Source: Avoscillospira_A sp052117125
GTDB taxonomy: Bacteria; Bacillota; Clostridia; Oscillospirales; Oscillospiraceae
DNA: 64,000 bases
Assembly (NCBI RefSeq): GCF_052117125.1
Contig: NZ_JBQKJT010000011.1
Span: 62,001-126,000 of the forward strand
Direction: 5' to 3'
Shown piece after piece: positions 57,129 to 64,000 of the stretch. How positions within the stretch are numbered: the stretch's first letter is position 1; each line of letters begins with the position of its first letter. The notes under the pieces are model-generated. The model saw only the letters and a program-made list of their open reading frames with translations. It made no database searches and was not told the DNA's origin. Both the position numbers and the translations under genes were made by a program.

Positions 57129-58061
57129 ATGAAGAAAGTGTTTATTGACGGCAGTGCCGGAACCACGGGTCTGAAAATCTTTGAACGGTTTCAGAACCGG
57201 ACGGACCTGGAACTGCTGACGATCCCCGAGGCGGACCGGAAAAACCTCGATGCCCGTATCGCCAAGGTCTGCGAAGCGGATATCAGCTTTTTGTGTCTGC
57301 CTGACGCGGCTTCCAGAGAGATTTGTGAACAGCTGCCCCAGACGGTGCGGCTGCTGGATACCTCCACGGCTCACCGAACGCTGCCCGACTGGGTTTACGG
57401 CTTGCCGGAACTGTCCAAGGAGCGACGGGCGGCGGTGGCGGCGGCCAACCGGGTGGCGGTACCGGGCTGCCATGCCACGGGCTTCCTTACCTTGGCGGCG
57501 CCCCTGGTGTCCATGGGCATTGCCGCACCGGACTATCCCTTTACAGCTCATTCCGTCACCGGCTATTCCGGCGGCGGCAAGAGCATGATTGCCGCCTATG
57601 AGGCCGGGGACCGGCCCGGTACATACGACAGCCCCCGGCAGTACGCTTTGGGCCAGAAGCACAAGCATCTGCCGGAGATGCAGAAAATTGCCGGTCTCCA
57701 GTATCCGCCGGTGTTCAATCCCATTGTGGCCGACTATTTCAGCGGTATGGTGGTGACGGTGCCCCTGCACACGCGGCTGCTGAAAAAGCCCATGACGCCG
57801 GAGGACCTGACCAAAGCCTTTGCCGACTACTACGGCGGCCAACGGTTTATCCATGTGATGCCCTACGGCCAGCTGCCGGAGGACGGTACCATGGATGCCA
57901 ACTCCCTGGCGGGCACCAACGATTTGGAAATCTACATTGTGGGAACGGCGGAGCAGATCGTCATGATCTCCCGCTTCGACAATTTGGGAAAAGGCGCCTC
58001 CGGCGCAGCGGTCCAGTGCATGAATCTGATGCTGGGCCTGACGGAGGATACGGGACTTTAA
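57129..58061 (+). CDS. argC: N-acetyl-gamma-glutamyl-phosphate reductase
   Basis: A 310-residue NADPH-dependent reductase, the third step of arginine synthesis. The N-terminal FIDGSAGTTGLKIFERF and catalytic Cys in VPGCHATGFLTLAAP (~residue 116) are seen, with HSVTGYSGGGKSMIAAYE and HTRLLKKPMT further on. The ~310-residue length and N-terminus fit the short (type 2) ArgC family. No good ribosome site is obvious beyond TAGGAGCG 10 bases upstream. First gene of argCJBD. Confidence 0.95.
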   Translation: MKKVFIDGSAGTTGLKIFERFQNRTDLELLTIPEADRKNLDARIAKVCEADISFLCLPDAASREICEQLPQTVRLLDTSTAHRTLPDWVYGLPELSKERRAAVAAANRVAVPGCHATGFLTLAAPLVSMGIAAPDYPFTAHSVTGYSGGGKSMIAAYEAGDRPGTYDSPRQYALGQKHKHLPEMQKIAGLQYPPVFNPIVADYFSGMVVTVPLHTRLLKKPMTPEDLTKAFADYYGGQRFIHVMPYGQLPEDGTMDANSLAGTNDLEIYIVGTAEQIVMISRFDNLGKGASGAAVQCMNLMLGLTEDTGL

Positions 58062-58091
58062 CGGAAACAAGAAGAAGGAGACGATTCTGTT

Positions 58092-59306
58092 ATGAAAGAA
58101 GTAATCGGCGGCGTTTGCGCCCCCAAGGGATTCCGGGCCGGCGGTATCTGGTGCGGCATTCGGAAGAATAAGACAAAATCCGACCTGGCGATGATCGTCA
58201 GCGATACCATGTGTACGGCGGCGGGTGTCTACACCAAGAACAAGGTCAAGGGCGCGCCCATTGTGGTGACCAAGAACCATCTGGCCGACGGCCACGCCCA
58301 GGCTGTCATCTGCAACAGCGGCAACGCCAATACCTGCGCCCCCAACGGCATGGAGATTGCCGAGGAGACCTGCGCCCTGACGGCCAAGGCTCTGGGCCTG
58401 CTGCCCACGGATATTATCGTGGCTTCCACCGGCGTCATCGGCAAGGAAATGGAGATTAGGCCGTTTGTCACGGGCATTCCCCAACTGGCGGACGCCATCA
58501 CCTATGAGGGGTCCCAGGCGGCGGCTCATGCCATCATGACCACCGACACCAAGCTGAAAGAGGTGGCCGTGGAGTTTACAGTGGGCGGCAAGACGTGCCA
58601 CATGGGCGCTATCGCCAAGGGCAGCGGCATGATTCACCCCAATATGGCCACCATGCTTTGCTTTATCACCACCGACGCCGCCATTTCGGCTCCGATGCTG
58701 CAAAAGGCGCTGTCCGACGATGTGCCGGACAGCTTCAATCAGGTCAGTGTGGACCGGGATACCTCCACCAACGACACGGTGACCATCATGGCCAACGGCA
58801 TGGCCGGAAACAACGAGATCACCGGAGCAGGGGAGGATTACCAGGCGTTTACCGAGGCCCTGGCTTTTGTGACCCGGAAGTTGTCCTTCTGCATCGCCGC
58901 CGACGGCGAAGGCGCCAGCCGGACCATCGTATGTCAGGTCAACGGCGCGCCCACCAAGGAGACAGCCCGGCTGGTGTCCCGGTCGGTCATCTCCTCCAAC
59001 CTGTTCAAGGCTGCCGTCTTCGGCAAGGATGCCAACTGGGGACGGATTCTCTGCGCCATCGGCTACACCGACGCCGAGTTCGACATTGAACCCATCGACG
59101 TGACCCTGTCCTCCAAGGCCGGCAGTCTGCTGGTCTGCGAAAAGGCTGCCCACCACGAATTCAGCGAGGAAAAGGCACTGGAGATCCTCTCGGAGGACGT
59201 GGTAACTGTGGAAGTGGAGATGCACCAGGGCAATGGTTCCGCCACAGCCTGGGGCTGCGATCTGACTTACGACTATGTCAAGATCAACGGCGACTACAGA
59301 ACCTGA
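58092..59306 (+). CDS. argJ: Bifunctional glutamate N-acetyltransferase / ornithine acetyltransferase
   Basis: A 404-residue ArgJ that recycles the acetyl group from acetylornithine to glutamate and may also use acetyl-CoA. The self-cleavage/nucleophile Thr lies in KGSGMIHPNMATMLCF (~residue 190), preceded by CNSGNANTCAP. SVDRDTSTNDTV and the C-terminal GCDLTYDYVKINGDYRT are family standard. AAGGAGACG lies upstream. No argA-type synthase is present, so ArgJ probably starts the pathway too. Confidence 0.96.
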   Translation: MKEVIGGVCAPKGFRAGGIWCGIRKNKTKSDLAMIVSDTMCTAAGVYTKNKVKGAPIVVTKNHLADGHAQAVICNSGNANTCAPNGMEIAEETCALTAKALGLLPTDIIVASTGVIGKEMEIRPFVTGIPQLADAITYEGSQAAAHAIMTTDTKLKEVAVEFTVGGKTCHMGAIAKGSGMIHPNMATMLCFITTDAAISAPMLQKALSDDVPDSFNQVSVDRDTSTNDTVTIMANGMAGNNEITGAGEDYQAFTEALAFVTRKLSFCIAADGEGASRTIVCQVNGAPTKETARLVSRSVISSNLFKAAVFGKDANWGRILCAIGYTDAEFDIEPIDVTLSSKAGSLLVCEKAAHHEFSEEKALEILSEDVVTVEVEMHQGNGSATAWGCDLTYDYVKINGDYRT

Positions 59307-59324
59307 GCAAGGGGGAAGAAGAAC

Positions 59325-60173
59325 GTGAAAGAACGGACCATTGCGGATGTGCTCACCGAAGCGCAGCCGTATATGAAAAAATACACGGGGAAAACCATCG
59401 TCGTCAAATACGGCGGCAACGCCATGATTGACGAGCGGCTCAAGGATGCCGTTATGGAGGATATTATCCTGCTCAATATGCTGGGCATCAAAACGGTGCT
59501 GGTCCACGGCGGCGGTCCCGATATCAACAAGCTGCTCAAACAGATTGGCAAGGAGGCCAAGTTTGTCAACGGTCTGCGCTATACCGACGAGGAGACCATG
59601 GAAGTCGTTCAGATGGTCCTGGCCGGCAAGGTCAATAAGGACCTGGTGGCCCGCCTTTGCGCCCGCAACGGCAAAGCCATCGGCCTGTGCGGCGTAGACG
59701 CCGGTATGATCCGCTGTGAGAAGCACGCCGAGCAGGATTTGGGCCTGGTGGGCGATATTGTGGATGTGAATACCTTCCCGGTGGAACAGGCGCTGAACAG
59801 CGGTTTGATCCCCGTGGTGGCGACCATCGGCGCGGACAGCGAGGGCCGCACCTATAACATCAACGCCGACACGGCGGCGGCGGCCCTGGCTATTGCCCTG
59901 GGGGCTTGTAAGCTGGTGTCTCTGACAGACATTCCCGGCCTGTTAATGGATAAGGACGACGAATCCACCCTGATCCATGAGGTCAAGATCAGCAACGTCC
60001 CCAAGCTGGTGGCCCAGGGTGTCATCTCCGGCGGCATGCTGCCGAAGATCGCCTGCTGTGTGGATTCCATCGCCAAGGGCGTCAAAGAGGCCGTTATCAT
60101 CGACGGCCGTAAGGAGCATGCCATCCTGCTGGAGATGTTCTCCGACCTGGGCAACGGCACGCTGTTCTATTGA
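59325..60173 (+). CDS. argB: Acetylglutamate kinase
   Basis: A 282-residue kinase phosphorylating N-acetylglutamate. VKYGGNAMIDERLKDAV, LVHGGGPDINKLLK, the GLCGVDAGMI region, and INADTAAAALAIAL with LTDIPGLLMDKDD are visible. GTG at 59325 is the start, 10 bases after GGGGGAAG. An N-terminal helix before the core suggests the arginine-sensitive hexameric type, though that is inference. Confidence 0.95.
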   Translation: MKERTIADVLTEAQPYMKKYTGKTIVVKYGGNAMIDERLKDAVMEDIILLNMLGIKTVLVHGGGPDINKLLKQIGKEAKFVNGLRYTDEETMEVVQMVLAGKVNKDLVARLCARNGKAIGLCGVDAGMIRCEKHAEQDLGLVGDIVDVNTFPVEQALNSGLIPVVATIGADSEGRTYNINADTAAAALAIALGACKLVSLTDIPGLLMDKDDESTLIHEVKISNVPKLVAQGVISGGMLPKIACCVDSIAKGVKEAVIIDGRKEHAILLEMFSDLGNGTLFY

Positions 60174-60191
60174 GTAAAGGAAGCGAAGACT

Positions 60192-61370
60192 ATGACAAGT
60201 CAGGAATTGAAAACCATCGACCAACAGTATGTGTGCAGTACCTATGCCCGGTTCGACCTGTGCGTGGAGCGGGGCCACGGCGCCACTTGCTATTCTCCTG
60301 AGGGCAAGAAATATATTGATTTTTCCGCCGGTATCGGCGCCGACTCCCTGGGCTTCTGCGATACCGACTGGGTCCAGGCCGTCAGCGAGCAGGCGGGGAA
60401 GATGCAGCACATCAGCAACTTGTTTTACACAGAGCCCTGCGCTGTGTTGGCCAAGATGCTCTGCGAGCGCACCGGCATGAAGAAGGTGTTCTTCTGCAAC
60501 TCCGGCGCCGAGGCCAACGAGGGGGCCATCAAGACGGCTCGGAAGTACGGCTTTGACAAGTACGGCAAGGAGCACAACGAGATCATCACCTTGAAGAACT
60601 CCTTCCACGGCCGTACCATGGCGACGCTGTCGGCCACGGGCCAGGAGGTGTTCCATAACTTTTTCTTCCCCTTTGTGGACGCCTTCCAGTTTGTAGAATC
60701 CGGGGACCTGTCCAAGCTGGAAGCGGCCATCACCCCCAACACCACGGCCATTCTGATGGAGTTGGTGCAGGGAGAGGGCGGCGTTATTGCTCTGGACAAG
60801 GACTATGTCCAGGCCGTAGCCAAACTTTGCAAGGAAAAGGACATTCTCTTGATGGTGGACGAGGTCCAGACGGGCATTGGCCGCACCGGCAAACTGCTGG
60901 CCTGTGAGCACTATGGCATTCAGCCTGATGTCATCACCATCGCCAAAGGCATCGGCGGCGGTTTGCCCCTGGGCGCGGTCCTGTTCGGAGAGAAGACGGA
61001 GCACGTCTTAGGATTCGGCCAACACGGCACCACCTTCGGCGGCAATCCGGTTGCTTGCGCCGGCGGCCAAGTCGTGCTCAAGAAGCTGGACGACAAGATG
61101 CTGCAACAGATTACGGAGAAAGCGGACTATATCTGGAAGAAACTCTCCGAAATGAAGCATGTAAACTCTGTCAGCGGCCTGGGCCTGATGATTGGTATTG
61201 AACTGACCGACGGTCTGGAGGCTAAGACCGTGGTGCAGCGGTGCATCGAACGGGGCTTGATCCCGCTGACAGCCAAAACCAAAGTGCGGCTGCTGCCGCC
61301 TCTGACCATTACCTATGAGGAGATCGACCAGGGTCTTGCGATTCTGGAAGCCGTGTTGAACGAACAATAA
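60192..61370 (+). CDS. argD: Acetylornithine aminotransferase
   Basis: A 392-residue class-III PLP aminotransferase. FFCNSGAEANEGAIKTARK, SFHGRTMATLSATGQ, LMVDEVQTGIGRTGKLLA and the PLP lysine in ITIAKGIGGGLPLGAV (~residue 252) are present. It closes the argCJBD operon before a strong terminator. argF, argG and argH are not in the window. Confidence 0.95.
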   Translation: MTSQELKTIDQQYVCSTYARFDLCVERGHGATCYSPEGKKYIDFSAGIGADSLGFCDTDWVQAVSEQAGKMQHISNLFYTEPCAVLAKMLCERTGMKKVFFCNSGAEANEGAIKTARKYGFDKYGKEHNEIITLKNSFHGRTMATLSATGQEVFHNFFFPFVDAFQFVESGDLSKLEAAITPNTTAILMELVQGEGGVIALDKDYVQAVAKLCKEKDILLMVDEVQTGIGRTGKLLACEHYGIQPDVITIAKGIGGGLPLGAVLFGEKTEHVLGFGQHGTTFGGNPVACAGGQVVLKKLDDKMLQQITEKADYIWKKLSEMKHVNSVSGLGLMIGIELTDGLEAKTVVQRCIERGLIPLTAKTKVRLLPPLTITYEEIDQGLAILEAVLNEQ

Positions 61371-61385
61371 GGATAGAGCGCCTCT

Positions 61386-61422
61386 TGCCGCCGGACAGTG
61401 CAGATTGTCCGGCGGCAGTTTT
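61386..61422 (+). terminator. Intrinsic terminator of the arg operon
   Basis: A 12-base perfect stem (61386-61397 with 61406-61417), eight-base loop, GTTTT tail. Confidence 0.9.
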
Positions 61423-61520
61423 ATACAGCAGAGGAAATCCCGGATAAAACCGCCCAGGGTGGGAAATACTTTGCCTGTCGCCATTCCGGATGGAATGGCA
61501 GAAAGGACAAGGGATGTACA

Positions 61521-62297
61521 ATGCTGGGTAAGGTGGAGATCTGCGGCGTCAACACGTCGAAATTGAAAACGCTGAAAAATGAGGAGATGATGGAGCTGCT
61601 GCGCCGCAGTAAGCAGGGGGATGAGGACGCCCGCCAACGGCTGGTGGAGGGGAATCTCCGGCTGGTGCTGTCGGTGATTCAGAAATTCATCGGACGGGGT
61701 GAGAATCCGGATGACTTGTTTCAGGTGGGGTGTATCGGGCTGTTAAAGGCCATCAAGAACTTCGACGAGACAAAGCTGGTGCGGTTTTCCACTTATGGCG
61801 TGCCCATGATTGCCGGAGAAATCCGGCGATATCTGCGGGACAACAGCACCATTCGCGTCAGCCGTTCTGTGCGGGACACTGCATATAAGGTGCTGCAATG
61901 CAAGGAACAGATGATTGCCGAGCAAAACCGGGAGCCTTCCATGGAGGAAATCGCCAAACGGCTGGAGCTGCCGCTGGAGGAGGTAGTCTACGCCATGGAC
62001 GCCATCTCGCTGCCGGTGTCCCTCTTTGAACCGGTGTATTCCGACGGCGGCGACCCGCTGACGGTTATGGACCAGGTCCGGGATGAAAAGAATACCGACG
62101 AGCGGTGGGTGGAACGGATCGCTCTGCGGGAGGCTATGGCCCGGCTCAATCCCCGGGAAAAGCACATTCTGGCCTTGCGGTTCTATGACGGTAAAACCCA
62201 GATGGAAGTGGCCGGAGAGGTGGGCATCAGTCAGGCCCAGGTGTCGCGGCTGGAGAAAAACGCCCTGAATACCATCCGGCGGGCCATCACATCATAA
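61521..62297 (+). CDS. sigG: Forespore sigma factor SigG
   Basis: A 258-residue sporulation sigma factor. The N-terminus KVEICGVNTSKLKTLKNEEM is the sigma-G hallmark. Region 2 (NLRLVLSVIQKFIGRGENPD, DDLFQVGCIGLLKAIKNFD), region 3 (IRVSRSVRDTAYK) and the region 4 helix-turn-helix (TQMEVAGEVGISQAQVSRLE) follow. ATG at 61521 matches the family start; earlier in-frame codons run through the arg terminator. The usual upstream partners spoIIGA and sigE are missing. gpr at 54235 should be one of its targets. Confidence 0.95.
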   Translation: MLGKVEICGVNTSKLKTLKNEEMMELLRRSKQGDEDARQRLVEGNLRLVLSVIQKFIGRGENPDDLFQVGCIGLLKAIKNFDETKLVRFSTYGVPMIAGEIRRYLRDNSTIRVSRSVRDTAYKVLQCKEQMIAEQNREPSMEEIAKRLELPLEEVVYAMDAISLPVSLFEPVYSDGGDPLTVMDQVRDEKNTDERWVERIALREAMARLNPREKHILALRFYDGKTQMEVAGEVGISQAQVSRLEKNALNTIRRAITS

Positions 62298-62352
62298 CCG
62301 GCGCCCCCGGCGCATAGACTGGCCGTAGAATCGGAATCGGGGAGGGCTGAGT

Positions 62353-62652
62353 ATGCAGCAGCGATTTACGGAACTGCGGTGCAAAGAGGTGGTCAATATC
62401 TGCGACGGCGCCCGCCTGGGCTACGTATCCGACGTGGTGGTGGAGCTGCCCGGCGGCCGGTTGGCGGCCATTATCGTGCCGGGACCCCGGCGGTTTTTCG
62501 GCCTCTTCTGTCGGGAATACGACTATTGTATCCCCTGGCAGGCCGTCAAACAGATCGGCGACGATATCATTCTGGTGGAGGTGTGTCTGGAGCAGGTGCG
62601 CACGCCGCTGGAGAATCGGAAAAAACTTTTCGAGATTTTTGAAAAAACGTAA
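62353..62652 (+). CDS. ylmC: YlmC/YmxH family PRC-barrel sporulation protein
   Basis: A 99-residue protein with a PRC-barrel-like fold: ELRCKEVVNICDGARLGYVSD, a G-rich beta turn, PGPRRFFGLF and YCIPWQAVKQIGDDIILVE. The family is linked with sporulation in clostridia, with no known biochemical role. GGGGAGGGCTGAGT precedes the ATG, 55 bases after sigG. Confidence 0.87.
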   Translation: MQQRFTELRCKEVVNICDGARLGYVSDVVVELPGGRLAAIIVPGPRRFFGLFCREYDYCIPWQAVKQIGDDIILVEVCLEQVRTPLENRKKLFEIFEKT

Positions 62653-62661
62653 AAAAAGACC

Positions 62662-62690
62662 TTGCACTTTTTGGCATAATCGTTTATACT
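62662..62690 (+). promoter_or_regulatory. Sigma-A promoter of rpsB
   Basis: TTGCAC at 62662-62667 and TATACT at 62685-62690, 17-base spacer. The start near 62697 leaves a ~125-base leader before rpsB containing at least one small hairpin near 62700-62718. Confidence 0.82.
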
Positions 62691-62822
62691 TAACAAGTAT
62701 TGTGCGAAAAAGCGCAATGGAACCACACACACCCAGGGATCTTTCCGTTCGTGCCCGGTTGGGTAGCGGAGAGAGATGAATGGGGTGGCGGTCAAAAAAC
62801 GAATTTTAGGAGGAAACACACT

Positions 62823-63548
62823 ATGGCAGTCGTATCCATGAAGCAGCTGCTGGAGGCTGGCGTACACTTCGGTCACCAGACCCGCCGCTGGAACCCCAAG
62901 ATGGCAACCTACATCTACACGGAGAGAAATGGTATCTATATCATTGATCTGCAGAAGACCGTGAAGAAGCTGGAGGAGGCCTACAACTTTGTTCGCGACC
63001 TGGCCGCCAATGGTCAGTCCATCCTGTTTGTCGGCACCAAGAAGCAGGCTCAGGACGCCATCCGCGAAGAGGCTGAGAGAGTCGGCCAGTACTATGTCAA
63101 TGCCCGTTGGCTGGGCGGCATGCTGACCAACTTCAAGACCATGCGTACCCGCATTGATCGTCTGGCTCAGCTGCGCAAGATGGAAGAGGACGGCACCTTT
63201 GCCATGCTGCCCAAGAAGGAAGTCATCAAGCATCAGGGTGAGATCGCCAAGCTGGAGAAGTATCTGGGCGGCGTCAAGGAGATGAAGAAGCTCCCCGGCG
63301 CTCTGTTCATTGTTGACCCCCGCAAGGAGCGCAACGCCATTGCCGAGGCCCGCAAGCTGGGTATCCCCGTTGTGGCGATTGTCGATACCAACTGCGATCC
63401 TGATGAGGTCGATTACGTCATTCCCGGCAATGATGACGCCATCCGCGCCATCCGCCTGATCGCTGCCACCATGGCTAACGCTGTGACCGAGGGCAAGCAG
63501 GGCGAGGAGACCGCTGCTGAGGCTGTCGAGGCCCCCGCTGCCGAGTAA
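62823..63548 (+). CDS. rpsB: 30S ribosomal protein S2
   Basis: A 241-residue ribosomal protein. It begins VVSMKQLLEAGVHFGHQTRR and has RNGIYIIDLQKTVKKLEEA, ARWLGGMLTNFKTM and VVAIVDTNCDPDEVDYVIPG, all diagnostic. A short acidic Ala/Glu-rich tail follows. ATG at 62823 is eight bases after TAGGAGGA; an in-frame start far upstream lacks a ribosome site. Followed by a terminator-like hairpin and tsf. Confidence 0.97.
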   Translation: MAVVSMKQLLEAGVHFGHQTRRWNPKMATYIYTERNGIYIIDLQKTVKKLEEAYNFVRDLAANGQSILFVGTKKQAQDAIREEAERVGQYYVNARWLGGMLTNFKTMRTRIDRLAQLRKMEEDGTFAMLPKKEVIKHQGEIAKLEKYLGGVKEMKKLPGALFIVDPRKERNAIAEARKLGIPVVAIVDTNCDPDEVDYVIPGNDDAIRAIRLIAATMANAVTEGKQGEETAAEAVEAPAAE

Positions 63549-63570
63549 TCTCTATATCGCATGAAAATGC

Positions 63571-63610
63571 AGATGCCCGCTTGTTCATCCGTCCAGGCGG
63601 GCATCTTTTG
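63571..63610 (+). terminator. Hairpin between rpsB and tsf
   Basis: A 10-base perfect stem (63571-63580 with 63597-63606), 16-base loop, TTTTG tail. It is probably an attenuator setting the rpsB to tsf ratio, as no separate strong promoter for tsf is clear. Confidence 0.75.
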
Positions 63611-63651
63611 GGATATCCTTATACACTAGAATTTACAGGAGGAACTGTATT

Positions 63652-64000
63652 ATGGCTTTTACTGCTCAGGATGTTAAGAAGCTGCGCGAGATGACCAACG
63701 TCGGTATGATGGACTGCAAGAAGGCTCTGACCGCTTCCGACGGCGACATGGACAAGGCTGTGGAGTGGCTGCGTGAGAAGGGCCTGGCTGCTGCCGCCAA
63801 GAAGTCCGGCCGCATTGCTGCCGAGGGCGTTGTCAACGCCGTCGTGGAGAACGGCGTCGGCGCCATCGTTGAGATCAACGCTGAGACCGACTTCGCTTCC
63901 AAGTCCGACAAGTTCATGGAGTTCGTCAACGATGTGACCTCCGTCATCCTGAAGGACGCTCCCGCCGACATGGACGCTCTGAAGGCCTGCAAGTACCCCG
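63652..64000 (+). CDS. tsf: Elongation factor Ts, 3' end outside window
   Basis: The first 116 residues of EF-Ts, the nucleotide exchange factor of EF-Tu. The N-terminal UBA-like domain (VKKLREMTNVGMMDCKKAL, DMDKAVEWLREKG) and the TDFASKSDKFMEFV core start are unmistakable. AGGAGGAACTG precedes the ATG. The frame is open to the last base of the window. Confidence 0.96.
   Translation, partial: MAFTAQDVKKLREMTNVGMMDCKKALTASDGDMDKAVEWLREKGLAAAAKKSGRIAAEGVVNAVVENGVGAIVEINAETDFASKSDKFMEFVNDVTSVILKDAPADMDALKACKYP

Noticed and set aside
57072..59726. 884-codon open frame on the minus strand across argC-argJ-argB
   Set aside because: It lies opposite three clear arginine genes, has low-complexity His/Gly/Val-rich translation and no ribosome site. 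It is a by-product of GC-rich codon use on the real strand.
1..64000. CRISPR arrays, tRNA genes, rRNA genes, insertion sequences or prophage
   Set aside because: None was seen: no regularly spaced short repeats, no cloverleaf-like gene in any gap, no transposase or phage-like protein.

Overview
The window looks like a chromosomal segment from a strictly anaerobic, endospore-forming, fairly GC-rich Firmicute, most like a gut Oscillospiraceae (Flavonifractor / Intestinimonas type; this placement is inference from gene content and base composition). Supporting signs are sporulation genes (sigG, gpr, a sipL-like gene, ylmC), the Firmicutes order yicC-remA-gmk-rpoZ-priA-def-fmt-rsmB-rlmN-stp-prkC-rsgA-thiN, a monomeric [FeFe] hydrogenase, HdrABC with Flx-type electron-transfer proteins, and consistently strong GGAGG ribosome binding sites. 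There are no insertion sequences, phage genes, CRISPR arrays or tRNAs.

Region by region. 1-8656: one tight operon, hdrB(partial)-hdrC-hdrA-flxD(mvhD)-flxC-flxB-flxA, continued by a soluble fumarate-reductase-like iron-sulfur subunit and flavoprotein. It reads as an NAD(P)H-driven, probably flavin-bifurcating module joined to a soluble reductase. 8731-9552: an amidohydrolase. 9553-10045: an AT-rich gap with a near-consensus promoter. 10046-17913: an operon for a zinc-type dehydrogenase, a triple-lipoyl E2, an E3, a fused alpha-beta E1 and a HAD phosphatase, forming a 2-oxoacid or acetoin dehydrogenase-like complex of unknown substrate. 18038-21211: a NagD-like phosphatase and an SLH-anchored L,D-transpeptidase. 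21256-21619 (minus): RNase P RNA, back to back with murD-ispD-ispF.

24396-26424 (minus): an NhaC-family transporter under a lysine riboswitch, with an unusual CxxC-rich segment; probably a lysine transporter. 26521-27881: a Se/S-carrier-like protein and a cysteine desulfurase. 27981-30079: cdaA and its YbbR partner (c-di-AMP). 30164-42787: the long housekeeping cluster, lacking coaBC and rpe at the places where they sit in Bacillus subtilis. 42841-44575: a possible 47-residue membrane peptide and a SipL-like spore coat protein. 44713-47736: [FeFe] hydrogenase and HtrA-type protease. 47800-53685 (minus): fakA-like, asp23, gpmI, recG. 53802-54068 (minus): rpsT, divergent from gpr. 55306-56904: pyrG. 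57129-61370: argCJBD behind two tandem ArgR-type boxes. 61521-62652: sigG and ylmC. 62823-64000: rpsB and tsf (cut by the window end).

Most genes are ordinary. The parts worth a second look are the Hdr-Flx-reductase operon, the dehydrogenase-complex operon, and the lysine-riboswitch transporter with its cysteine-rich segment. All promoters and terminators given were read by eye from sequence matches.
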